Origin: Saprospirales bacterium
GTDB taxonomy: Bacteria; Bacteroidota; Bacteroidia; Chitinophagales; Saprospiraceae
Length of the DNA stretch: 64,000 nucleotides
Reading direction: 5' to 3'
NCBI GenBank assembly: GCA_016711045.1
Contig: JADJTT010000003.1
Coordinates: 248,001 to 312,000 of the forward strand
In this document: in pieces, positions 42,994-50,686 of the stretch
Layout of the letters: every line of letters begins with the position of its first letter
Numbering within the stretch: position 1 is the stretch's first letter
Notes under the pieces: model-generated
Seen by the model: only the letters and a program-made list of their open reading frames with translations
Database searches by the model: none
Told to the model about the DNA's origin: nothing
Program-made: the position numbers and the translations under genes

Positions 42994-43038
42994 AACGAAA
43001 AACGCTAAACGGGAAGTCCGTTTAGCGTTTTTCGTTTT
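42994..43038. terminator. Bidirectional terminator between the DksA-like and DUF5777 genes
   Basis: 20-bp perfect stem (42994-43013 with 43019-43038), loop GAAGT, with A-rich and T-rich sides, between convergent genes. Confidence 0.75.
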
Positions 43039-43041
43039 TAT

Positions 43042-43929
43042 TCAAAACTTGGGGCGTTTGACCGTAAATACCCTAGATATGTTAAATCCGAAACGAATGC
43101 CCCCCTGCCTCCAGTCGCCGATGGTCTCGGTGATGAACCCATGGCCAACCATAGCTGTGGAGTTCGTGAAATGGAGTTGAAATACATGCCCCCCTGTTTC
43201 TAAGTCAAACCCGACCGAGAGCGAATTGCGGAATCCCGGCGCCAATTGGTCGGGAAATACGTAAATGTACTCCCCGTTCAACGCGATGCGCCTGTTGAGC
43301 TTGATCCGGCCTGCCACGCCCAGGGCAAACACATCATTTTTCTCCCGGAGGGTTTTTACCAGATTGCGGTGCACCAACGTTGGAGAAAGCTGCAAGGTCA
43401 GGCTTTCACTGAATTTCCGGCCCAGAATCACCTGAAACACATAATTCAACCTGGACGAAAAATAATTCACCCGGTCGGGATTGGGCCAATTTACAGTTTT
43501 TATGGCCCCGGAGGCCAGCACAGCTGCGGTAAACGGCATTTTTCGCTTTCCTTTACTCTGCCGAAGGAACTTGTACTTGACAAACCCGTCATACGTCTTC
43601 TCGTAACTGCTCCGTCCAGCGCCTATCGTCAACCGGTTTGACACCCCATAATCGCCTCCGATGCGAATGGAGGCATTATCCAGGCCAAAAAGGTCATATA
43701 TCCCTCCGTTCAGGAAACCAAACCGGTGAGATATCTTGAAGTCAAACACCCCCCCGGCTGTTGATTCCAGCGAATGCAGGTTGATCACCCGGTTGGTCTT
43801 AAAACTGGCGGTCGTGTATTCAACCTGTTCCTCCTGACCTGCATCCAGCAGCGAAAGCAGGTCTTCCTGGGCCCGGAGAACGGGCCCCATCAGCAACAAG
43901 AGCAGCGAAAGGAAAATAACCTGATTCAT
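43042..43929 (-). CDS. DUF5777-family outer-membrane beta-barrel
   Basis: 295 residues. Signal peptide MNQVIFLSLLLLLMGPVLRAQ, an N-terminal 'TTASFKTNRVINLHSLESTAGGVFDFKISHRFG' segment that marks the DUF5777 family, then alternating strands ending in 'GGIRFGFNISRVFTVKRPKF', a barrel-type C-terminus. Function unknown. It is the last gene of the minus-strand cytochrome/YceI cluster (10 nt after yceI), which suggests an outer-membrane partner for that system. Confidence 0.8.
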   Translation of the reverse strand: MNQVIFLSLLLLLMGPVLRAQEDLLSLLDAGQEEQVEYTTASFKTNRVINLHSLESTAGGVFDFKISHRFGFLNGGIYDLFGLDNASIRIGGDYGVSNRLTIGAGRSSYEKTYDGFVKYKFLRQSKGKRKMPFTAAVLASGAIKTVNWPNPDRVNYFSSRLNYVFQVILGRKFSESLTLQLSPTLVHRNLVKTLREKNDVFALGVAGRIKLNRRIALNGEYIYVFPDQLAPGFRNSLSVGFDLETGGHVFQLHFTNSTAMVGHGFITETIGDWRQGGIRFGFNISRVFTVKRPKF

Positions 43930-43939
43930 CCACTTTCAC

Positions 43940-44506
43940 TTATGACTTACTTGCCAACGGCTCGTAGGTTACGTTCACCACCACCTGCATCGACTTGGCG
44001 ATATTATCCCGCACCATCGCCGGAATCCGGATCCCGTAGTCTTCCGGGGCAAGTGCAAAGGAAGCGTGCGCAGTAAAGGCGCCATCCACGACCACGATCT
44101 GCCCGTCGACTGAAACCGGCTGGGTGACTCCGTGAATAGTCATATCCCCTTTTACGGTTACCGGATAAGCGCCGTCTTTGGAAAGGTTGACCCGGCCCAT
44201 TTCAGCGATCATGCCTTTGAATTGAGCCTTTGGAAATTTGCTGCTCTCCATGTAGTTTTCGTTGAAATGCTCCTGCATGAGGGCCTTTTCAAACTGAAAG
44301 CCTTTGATCAGGACGGCAAATTCCAACTGGCCCGACTCCACATCCAATACGCTGGTGGCTTTTTGATTGTCGGCTTCAATTTTCTCCATCGGGGTTTCGG
44401 AGGTAAAAGTAATCCTGCCATCCCGGGTAAAGTATTTCTGTCCCCAGGTTTGCGTGGAGAAAACCAATACAAAGGTCAGGCTTAGCAAACAAAGTACTTT
44501 CTTCAT
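43940..44506 (-). CDS. YceI-like periplasmic lipid-binding protein (copy 1)
   Basis: About 188 residues from the ATG at 44506 (signal peptide MKKVLCLLSLTFVLVFSTQTWG). YceI lipocalin-like fold: 'YFTRDGRITFTSETPMEKIEADNQKATSVLDVESGQLEFAVLIKGFQFEKALMQEHFNENYMESSKFPKAQFKG', 'GDMTIHGVTQPV', 'EDYGIRIP'. YceI proteins bind long-chain isoprenoids such as octaprenyl compounds. A homologue with the same 'MQEHFNENYMES..FP.A' core is at 49933-50502. It lies between the OB-fold and DUF5777 genes, with gaps of 17 and 10 nt. Confidence 0.88.
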   Translation of the reverse strand: MKKVLCLLSLTFVLVFSTQTWGQKYFTRDGRITFTSETPMEKIEADNQKATSVLDVESGQLEFAVLIKGFQFEKALMQEHFNENYMESSKFPKAQFKGMIAEMGRVNLSKDGAYPVTVKGDMTIHGVTQPVSVDGQIVVVDGAFTAHASFALAPEDYGIRIPAMVRDNIAKSMQVVVNVTYEPLASKS

Positions 44507-44523
44507 TTTATTTCGTTTTTGGT

Positions 44524-44936
44524 TTAAGAAATTCGAATACAGCGCACCAATACCACATCCATCGACATCCCGGTACACAGTCCTTTAAAAGTCACCTCCT
44601 GCCCGGCCTTGAAATCCTCTTTCGTCCATGGCGAAGAAGATTGTAACTCGCATACCACCCCAAAAAAATCGTTTCCGGTGTCAAGGGTAACACGAACATT
44701 CCCTTCATCGTCCTGGACCACTTCTCGCACGCTTCCGGTCACCTGGATCACTTTATTCAGCAACCTCTTGTCTGACGCTCCCTCGTGTTCTTCAAATGCC
44801 AAAAAAGTGTCCTGGCATCCATCACGTATTCAGGAGCTGTCTTCGAAACGTTTTGATGAGGCTTGTTGTACATATAAACTCCCGCAACCAGAATGGCAGC
44901 GAGCGCCAGAAAAATATACTTCAGAGAGGGTTTCAT
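44524..44936 (-). pseudogene. OB-fold (tRNA_anti-like) membrane-anchored protein, frameshifted
   Basis: From the ATG at 44936 one reads a membrane anchor (MKPSLKYIFLALAAILVAG) and 'YMYNKPHQNVSKTAPEYVMDARTLF', then the frame ends at 44757. The expected continuation 'LAFEEHEGASDKRLLNKVIQVTGSVREVV...TGNDFFGVVCEL...VTFKGLCTGMSMDVVLVRCIRI' is in the next frame down to 44524. The joint is a run of six T (44801-44806, minus strand) where seven would restore one protein of about 137 residues of the OB-fold family often found beside YceI and cytochrome genes in Bacteroidota. Either a recent pseudogene or a homopolymer error. Confidence 0.75.
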
Positions 44937-44946
44937 ATCCTACGAG

Positions 44947-45342
44947 TTAATTGTTTAAAGCGCCATTATTGATCCAGGCCTCTACTTTAGCGATCACACA
45001 CTCCTGAAGTTTCGCCTGGTTTAAGGGCATGGGGGTAAAGCCCGCCTCCTGTTTTATAGCCCCAAGCAACTCTCCGCTGGCGACATGGGTGACTACCTGG
45101 TCGTATCCTTCCAAAATGATCCCGCCGAACTGACTTGCCGCATTATGGCATATATAGCAATTGTCCTGCAGCAAGGGCAATATTACACCCGAATAGGTCA
45201 CATTGGAGGTGTCACATCCGGTATCGGAATAGAGTTCTTCCTCTACATCGTAATAACATCCTGCTTCAAAAATCAGGGAAAAGAGAACCAGGGTTCCCAA
45301 AAGCACTGTACTGATTAGCGTGGATATTTTTTTAAAATCCAT
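44947..45342 (-). CDS. Single-heme c-type cytochrome lipoprotein
   Basis: 131 residues. N-terminal membrane/lipoprotein signal (ISTVLLGTLVLFSLIFEAGC; Cys near residue 29), then a cytochrome-c-like domain with one heme motif CYICH (in ILPLLQDNCYICHNAASQFGGIILEGYD) and a likely distal Met in GFTPMPLNQAKL, ending 'KVEAWINNGALNN'. It should carry electrons at the periplasmic face of a membrane. Its C-terminal half is homologous to the end of the neighbouring two-heme protein (same 'AWI..GALNN' ending), so the pair arose by duplication. It is 8 nt after that gene. Confidence 0.85.
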   Translation of the reverse strand: MDFKKISTLISTVLLGTLVLFSLIFEAGCYYDVEEELYSDTGCDTSNVTYSGVILPLLQDNCYICHNAASQFGGIILEGYDQVVTHVASGELLGAIKQEAGFTPMPLNQAKLQECVIAKVEAWINNGALNN

Positions 45343-45350
45343 GAAGGGTT

Positions 45351-46106
45351 TTAATTATTGAGGGCGCCTGCATCGATCCAGGCGTTTATTTTTTGAACTC
45401 TGCAATCGCTCAATGGGTTGCCTCCTTGTGGCATGGGTGAAAAGCCCTGCTGGTGGGCTATCGCCCCATACAACTTACCGCTGAGGGCCACGTCTTTAAC
45501 CGCTTCATAGGTGTTCAGGCTAAATCCGCCTACCGGGCTGACCGAACCATGGCATCCGAGGCAATAGCTTTGAATAACCGGAAACACATACCCCGTGAAG
45601 GTCACATGGGTCGTATCACAACCCGCTGCATCGGGGTCACAACTCAGATTCTGGGCGCCCTGTAGTATCCAGGTGGCGATCAGGTTGATCTGAGCTGCAG
45701 AAAGCGGCTGCACAGGAGGCTGAGGCATTTGTTTGTCTGGGTTATCCTCTATAAGTACTTTGTACAACTTGCTTTCCCCAGGCAGAAAGGGCTCTACATC
45801 CGCCGTATTCATGATGGATTCATAGCTCACCAGTACCACATTTTCCTGATGGGAGTCCACATTATGGCAGCCGGAAATGGCACAGTTGGATATCAGGATC
45901 GGCAAAATCTGTTGTTCGAAATACACGACGTTCGTATCACAAGGCGCCCCCAGCGTATCGTCTGGGGGCGGTGGCGGATTAATCGTGGTATCAATTGGAT
46001 CGGGATCAGGTATCACTTCCACCGGAAAATGTTTACAGGAAGATGCCCCGAAAAGTTCGAGTAAGATCAAGGCTCCAATGGCAACCACCACAACTATCCG
46101 GCTCAT
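45351..46106 (-). CDS. Two-heme c-type cytochrome lipoprotein with a CX4CH motif
   Basis: About 251 residues from the ATG at 46106. Lipoprotein signal (MSRIVVVVAIGALILLELFGASSC), a Pro/Asp linker (IPDPDPIDTTINPPPPPDD), then two cytochrome domains. Domain 1: 'ILPILISNCAISGCHNVDSH' carries CAISGCH, a CX4CH heme motif, with 'QMPQPPVQPLSAAQINLIATWI'. Domain 2: 'VFPVIQSYCLGCHGSVSPVGG' carries CLGCH, with 'GFSPMPQGGNPLSDCRVQKINAWIDAGALNN'. It should be envelope-anchored and transfer electrons. It heads a run of genes behind a good promoter (46125-46159). Confidence 0.87.
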   Translation of the reverse strand: MSRIVVVVAIGALILLELFGASSCKHFPVEVIPDPDPIDTTINPPPPPDDTLGAPCDTNVVYFEQQILPILISNCAISGCHNVDSHQENVVLVSYESIMNTADVEPFLPGESKLYKVLIEDNPDKQMPQPPVQPLSAAQINLIATWILQGAQNLSCDPDAAGCDTTHVTFTGYVFPVIQSYCLGCHGSVSPVGGFSLNTYEAVKDVALSGKLYGAIAHQQGFSPMPQGGNPLSDCRVQKINAWIDAGALNN

Positions 46107-46124
46107 ACACAGTACAATTTTATT

Positions 46125-46159
46125 CAAAAATAAGCGAGGGGGTAGTAAGGGGCAACAAA
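46125..46159 (-). promoter_or_regulatory. Promoter of the cytochrome-OB-YceI-DUF5777 genes
   Basis: On the minus strand: TTTGTTG (46159-46153), about 20-nt spacer, TATTTTTG (46132-46125), close to the Bacteroidota consensus. The -7 box ends 18 nt before the cytochrome ATG at 46106. It gives the five downstream genes a start separate from the sensor/regulator genes. Confidence 0.6.
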
Positions 46160-46204
46160 AGCGCCCCCAACGGGAATAAAAAACGGCTGAATGGGCTCTT
46201 TTCC

Positions 46205-46303
46205 CTATCGTGCCAAATACTGCACGAGGAGCACGATGCCGGTAACAATGCCGATACAAAGCAGGCAGACCAGGATAAATTTGAACGCGTTTGATTTCAT
46301 CAT
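46205..46303 (-). CDS. Small single-pass membrane peptide
   Basis: 32 codons, ATG-ATG at 46303/46300 to TAG at 46205. The peptide is MMKSNAFKF followed by a hydrophobic stretch (ILVCLLCIGIVTGIVLLVQY) and LAR. It starts 7 nt after the LytTR regulator stop and lies before the cytochrome promoter, so it would be translated from the regulator mRNA. Length, positive N-terminus and clean membrane helix are typical of real small membrane proteins, but there is no conservation evidence. Confidence 0.45.
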   Translation of the reverse strand: MMKSNAFKFILVCLLCIGIVTGIVLLVQYLAR

Positions 46304-46310
46304 GCTGGGG

Positions 46311-47063
46311 TTATTCATGGCCTGTAAGCCACTTTTTGAAAACAGGCGAGCGTTCGGTGCTCACAATAGTATCTAGGTCACAAGGCGGATTAAGCCGGAG
46401 TTTGACCCTTGATTTGGATACCGAATACATTTCCTGAATAGCTTCGATGCCGATAATAAATTGCCGGTTGATGCGAAAATACTGATCATCCGGCAGCATT
46501 TCCTCCAATTTCTCCAACGAGTAATCCAGCGGATACCGCTTTCCGGTGCGGGCGATCAAAAAGGTGATCTTGTTTTCCGTGTAAAAATACGCCGTTTCTT
46601 TGAGTTCGATCACCCGGAAGTTTTGTCCCAGGCGGATCAGGAATCGCTTATTCCAGCTGCCCTGCTGCATAGTTTGCGCCAACCGCTCATAGTTGATCCC
46701 TTCCATTTTTTTCCACCGCTGTATCCGAACCAATGCTTCTTCCAGTTCTTCCCGTTTGATAGGTTTAAGCAGGTAATCTACAGCATTCACCTTAAATGCC
46801 TGCAAGGCATATTGATCGAAAGCGGTGATAAAAATGACCGGACTTTTCACCTCCACATGTTGAAAGATCTCAAAACTCGACCCGTCAGCCAGGTGAATAT
46901 CCATCAGAATAAGGTCGGGTGCCGGATTATCGACCAGCCAGTTGAGGCTGTGTTCTATGCTGTCCAGACAGTCTATTACTTCCACTTCAGGGGCGATCTC
47001 CTGAAGCATTTTGGTCAGTCGCCGGGCGGCCGCCGATTCGTCTTCAATTAAAAGTACCTTCAT
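46311..47063 (-). CDS. LytTR-family response regulator
   Basis: 250 residues. Receiver domain (1-120: MKVLLIEDESAAARRL, DLILMDIHLADGSSFEIF with the phospho-acceptor Asp near 55, VIFITAFDQYALQAFKVNAVDYLLKPI), then a LytTR DNA-binding domain (about 150-248: LIRLGQNFRVIELKETAYFYTENKITFL, YPLDYSLEKLEEMLPDDQYFRINRQFIIG). It is 6 nt downstream of the sensor kinase, so the two form a two-component system. The target is probably the nearby cytochrome/YceI genes (inference). Confidence 0.93.
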   Translation of the reverse strand: MKVLLIEDESAAARRLTKMLQEIAPEVEVIDCLDSIEHSLNWLVDNPAPDLILMDIHLADGSSFEIFQHVEVKSPVIFITAFDQYALQAFKVNAVDYLLKPIKREELEEALVRIQRWKKMEGINYERLAQTMQQGSWNKRFLIRLGQNFRVIELKETAYFYTENKITFLIARTGKRYPLDYSLEKLEEMLPDDQYFRINRQFIIGIEAIQEMYSVSKSRVKLRLNPPCDLDTIVSTERSPVFKKWLTGHE

Positions 47064-47069
47064 CTTTTC

Positions 47070-49964
47070 TCATTTTAGCAAGGGGAGTCGTACCCGAAAC
47101 TCTCCTTCTTTTTGTTCGACCACTACCTGCCGGTCTGTTAATAATGCGTACCGGTTGATAATACCTGTCAGCCCAAACCCGGTGGAGGGCTCGGCCGTGA
47201 ATTTCTGCTGCATATTATTGGCCACAAGCAAATAGTCGTCATCCACCTGTTCAATCCGGATGCGCAGCGGTTTGTTTTTACTCACCACGTTGTGTTTGAC
47301 CGCATTTTCCACCAACATCTGCAGTGCCAACGGCACCACGAAGCCGGCGTTGGGCGTCACTTGTATGGACAGCGAAAAATTATCTCCGAACCGTTGGTTC
47401 AGCAAATAGCCGAAGTCCCCAACCAATTGGAGTTCTTCTTCCAGCGGGATGCGTTCTTTCTCCCGGTAAGCCAGGATCACCCGGTAGAAATCGGATAGCC
47501 TTTCCACATACTTGACGGCCAATTTGGGATTTTCCTCAATAAATGCCACGAGCGTATTGAAGCTATTGAAAAGGAAATGGGGGTTGATCTGGCTTTTCAA
47601 CGCTTCGTACTGACTTTTGATCGTTTCCTGTTTGAGTTTTTCAATGCGTTTAATACGGGCATCGCGATTTTTGACAATTCCATAAAACAGGGCGGAAAGA
47701 GCTGCCATAGCCAGGAGGATAAACCATGGCCTCCGCCAAACGGGCGGCAGGATACGAAAGCTATAGGAAACGATCGGTTCGTCCTTAAAGGCGCCATTTT
47801 CTGTAGAGGATACCCGGAAGGTATACCGGCCGGGAGGCAGCGCCGAATACGTAGCCCTTCGATCGTTGGCATAGATCCAATCGCGGTCCCAACTATCGAG
47901 CTGGTAGCGGTAGGTCACCGACTCCGGATCGGTCAGCCAGATACCCACGTACTCGAATACCAGAAAATTTTCTTCGTGACTAAATTCATTTTTCTCCCAC
48001 CAGTTGACGGGTTCGAGCATGGCGGATACCCGTTCCAGATGGGTTTCCGGGTGAATGCGAAGCTGGGGCCCCAAAGAGGTGAATCGAATGAGGCCCGTAG
48101 GTAAGCCGATCCAGATATTGCCCGAATTATCCGCGTGTAGGGTATTCAGATTGGGCTCCGCATCCGGAATGCCCACTTCCTGGTCGAAGTATATCAAATG
48201 GCCGGTTTGGGGGTTGAGCAAATCAATCCCGCTGGGATGTACAATGAGCAACTGCCCCCTGGCAGTGGTAGCGATACCGGAAATAGAGAGGTTTCGAATC
48301 CCTTCTTTGAGGGAAATGGTCGAAAAGTGTTGCCCGTCAAATTTGAAAAGTCCACGGTCAGGGGTGCTAAACCAGATTTGCCCCATATGGTCTTCGGCAA
48401 TGGAATAAACGGCCTTCAAAGGAATGCTGTCGGCGTGAGAGTAAGTGGTGATAGCCCCGTTCTCCAATACGCTGAGTCCTTTCCCATCGGTGCAAAACCA
48501 GGTCCGGCCCTTACTGTCTACCATTACCCGGTAAATGAAATTGGTGCCCAATCCACTCTCCTGCCCGTAAGATTTACTGCGAATAGTCCCATTGTCCAAC
48601 GGATCTCCCTCCAGGATAAACTCGGTGACACCTCCCAGCGTAGCCAGCCAGATCGTCGGACCGGCTCCGTCCATAGACAGCACACTGCCGTTTTGGAGTT
48701 GACGCCCTTCTCCGATGTGGCTGAATTTTCCATCGCTGTGCCGGTAAATGTATACCCCATCCCCAAAGGTCCCGATCCAGATATTTTGGAAGGTATCTTC
48801 GTAAAGGCTTATCACATTCAGGGGAAGTTGAGGGAGTATCGACAGGAACGTATCCCGGAGCACAGGTTTGAGGAAGAGCCCTTTCTGCGTACCTATCCAA
48901 ACCTGCCCGTGTGGACAGGCCAACACCGACTGGATGTCGCCCGGGGAGTTTTCTACAAATTCAAATTGCCGGTTGGTAGAATAAAATCCGGGGGTATTGC
49001 CGGCTACCCAGACGCCTCCTTCACTATCCCGGAGGAGGGCATAGATCTTATTAGTGGGCCTACCCTGGGACAGCGGAAGCGGTTCCAATTCCATTGCTTT
49101 CAAATCCAGTCGAAACAAGCCATTGGTCTCGGTACCTATCCAAACTTCCCGGTTATGAAAACAGGCCAGGGCCGAGACTACTCCCAAATCCCAATCCGGC
49201 AATGAAAAATCTACTTTATGAGACCGGGGATTAATCCGGCAAAGGCCTCCATCGTGCATGCCTACCCAAATCCCGCATTGGCCATCTGTCAGGATGAAGC
49301 GAACAATCTCATCCGGAAGTCCCTGGTCGAGGCTTAGCTGTTCTACTACTTTGCTACCGTCTTTCCAGCGAACCAAACTGATTCCCTGGTCGGTACCACA
49401 CCACACCTGCCCAAAAGAGTCAACTCCCATATCATAGATCTCCTCCCCACTCATCCCGTCTTCCCGGGAAAAATTATACAGGCGGCCGCCTTTCCAGCAA
49501 TAGAGCCCTTCCCCATAAGTGGATATCCACAATTGATGCGCAGGATCTTCCCCAAATGCCGTAATTGCTGCAGCGGGATGGCCTTCCTCTATCTCCCACA
49601 ATTGGAGCGCACCGGAATGGTCCATGAAATAAATGGCGCCGCTTTCCAGCCCGACCCAAAGGGTTTGTTGCCGGTCTTCATAGAGCGCCGTGACGGAAAA
49701 AGGCCCGCCGGGCTGGGGGAATTCTACGGAAAGAACCACCTCTCCGTCAAAACGAAACAGCCCATCGGTCGTGCCCAGCCAGATATAATTGCTCGAAGCC
49801 TGCAACATCTCATTGATGCGTACCTGTCGAAACTCTTCAGGAAAAGGATGGACCCGGAAAAAGGGTTTTTGTCCGGGTAAGACCCCCAGTCCGACAAGTA
49901 AACACGCCCCTATGATCCACCAACTTCGCACGTCAATTCGATTTGATACGTAAGGTAGCCGCAA
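47070..49964 (-). CDS. Sensor histidine kinase with periplasmic beta-propeller (LytS/HisKA_7TM-independent type)
   Basis: 964 residues. Signal anchor (WWIIGACLLVGLGVLPGQ), about 12-14 Reg_prop propeller blades (about 30-660; 'NYIWLGTTDGLFRFDG', 'LWISTYGEGLYCWKGGRLYNFSREDGM', 'VWCGTDQGISLV'), a Y_Y_Y domain (about 680-750), one membrane segment (RRPWFILLAMAALSALFYGIV, about 757), then a His_kinase domain (QINPHFLFNSFNTLVAFIEENP; phospho-accepting His in NPHFLFN) and an ATPase lid (LALQMLVENAVKHNVV, GFGLTGIINRYALL). It senses an unknown extracytoplasmic signal and should phosphorylate the adjacent LytTR regulator. Its start overlaps the upstream yceI gene by 32 nt. Confidence 0.93.
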   Translation of the reverse strand: MRLPYVSNRIDVRSWWIIGACLLVGLGVLPGQKPFFRVHPFPEEFRQVRINEMLQASSNYIWLGTTDGLFRFDGEVVLSVEFPQPGGPFSVTALYEDRQQTLWVGLESGAIYFMDHSGALQLWEIEEGHPAAAITAFGEDPAHQLWISTYGEGLYCWKGGRLYNFSREDGMSGEEIYDMGVDSFGQVWCGTDQGISLVRWKDGSKVVEQLSLDQGLPDEIVRFILTDGQCGIWVGMHDGGLCRINPRSHKVDFSLPDWDLGVVSALACFHNREVWIGTETNGLFRLDLKAMELEPLPLSQGRPTNKIYALLRDSEGGVWVAGNTPGFYSTNRQFEFVENSPGDIQSVLACPHGQVWIGTQKGLFLKPVLRDTFLSILPQLPLNVISLYEDTFQNIWIGTFGDGVYIYRHSDGKFSHIGEGRQLQNGSVLSMDGAGPTIWLATLGGVTEFILEGDPLDNGTIRSKSYGQESGLGTNFIYRVMVDSKGRTWFCTDGKGLSVLENGAITTYSHADSIPLKAVYSIAEDHMGQIWFSTPDRGLFKFDGQHFSTISLKEGIRNLSISGIATTARGQLLIVHPSGIDLLNPQTGHLIYFDQEVGIPDAEPNLNTLHADNSGNIWIGLPTGLIRFTSLGPQLRIHPETHLERVSAMLEPVNWWEKNEFSHEENFLVFEYVGIWLTDPESVTYRYQLDSWDRDWIYANDRRATYSALPPGRYTFRVSSTENGAFKDEPIVSYSFRILPPVWRRPWFILLAMAALSALFYGIVKNRDARIKRIEKLKQETIKSQYEALKSQINPHFLFNSFNTLVAFIEENPKLAVKYVERLSDFYRVILAYREKERIPLEEELQLVGDFGYLLNQRFGDNFSLSIQVTPNAGFVVPLALQMLVENAVKHNVVSKNKPLRIRIEQVDDDYLLVANNMQQKFTAEPSTGFGLTGIINRYALLTDRQVVVEQKEGEFRVRLPLLK

Positions 49965-50502
49965 CTTCTACTTCGATCTCTTCCGCGATCTTTTGGTGCA
50001 CCACCTTCGGAATGGTAATGGCGTGATCGGCAAGTAATACGGTGAAAGTGCCTGAAATGGTACACTTGGTACCCTCTACCAAAACGTTGGTCTTAATGAT
50101 TCGTTCCTGAGAAATACCGTGAATAGTAAGCATTCCTTTTGTGCGAATAGTGTATTCGCCGGGTTGCCGGAGATCGACTTCTTCGATGATCCGGCCCGTA
50201 AATGTCGCATCGGGGAACTTATTGCTCTCCATGTAGTTCTCATTAAAATGCTCCCGTTGCAAAGGGCTGTTGAACCCCTGAAAAGAAGCCATAGGCACAG
50301 AGAAGGCAAAGGTCCGTTCTGAAGGAGATATGGCTCCCCGCATTTCGGTTGAAGCCGCTTGTATCAACTCGAGAGGTGCATCCGATTTAAACTTGAGGGT
50401 CCCTTCATTGGTGATAAACACTTGCTGCCCGGAAAGGTATCCAGGAAGCACAAATAGGGAGAGCATGAAAGACAGGGTTTGGAAAATTATGATTTCCTTC
50501 AT
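49933..50502 (-). CDS. YceI-like periplasmic protein (copy 2)
   Basis: About 189 residues from the ATG at 50502 (signal peptide MKEIIIFQTLSFMLSLFVLPG; an upstream TTG is less likely). YceI core 'VFITNEGTLKFKSDAPLELIQAASTEMRGAI', 'FQGFNSPLQREHFNENYMESNKFPDATFTGRI', 'KGMLTIHGISQERII', 'ADHAITIPKVV'. The 'HFNENYMES.KFP.A.F.G' block is nearly identical to the copy at 43940-44506. It overlaps the sensor kinase start by 32 nt, so lipid-binding protein and sensor are made together. It may present a ligand to the sensor; that is speculation. Confidence 0.87.
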   Translation of the reverse strand: MKEIIIFQTLSFMLSLFVLPGYLSGQQVFITNEGTLKFKSDAPLELIQAASTEMRGAISPSERTFAFSVPMASFQGFNSPLQREHFNENYMESNKFPDATFTGRIIEEVDLRQPGEYTIRTKGMLTIHGISQERIIKTNVLVEGTKCTISGTFTVLLADHAITIPKVVHQKIAEEIEVEVAATLRIKSN

Positions 50503-50686
50503 CGTGTACCAATTGAAAAACTTTTTCAAAAATGCAAATTGTAGGAGAGCTCTGCCTTACATAAGATGCCGAATAGGGAATATTCCTTACTGAACAGGCA
50601 GAAATACAGATTTTAGGTTCTGCTTGTATTTTTTCCCTAAATTAGGGATAAATGCGCCCACATCCCGTTTAATTAAAATAGTAGCC

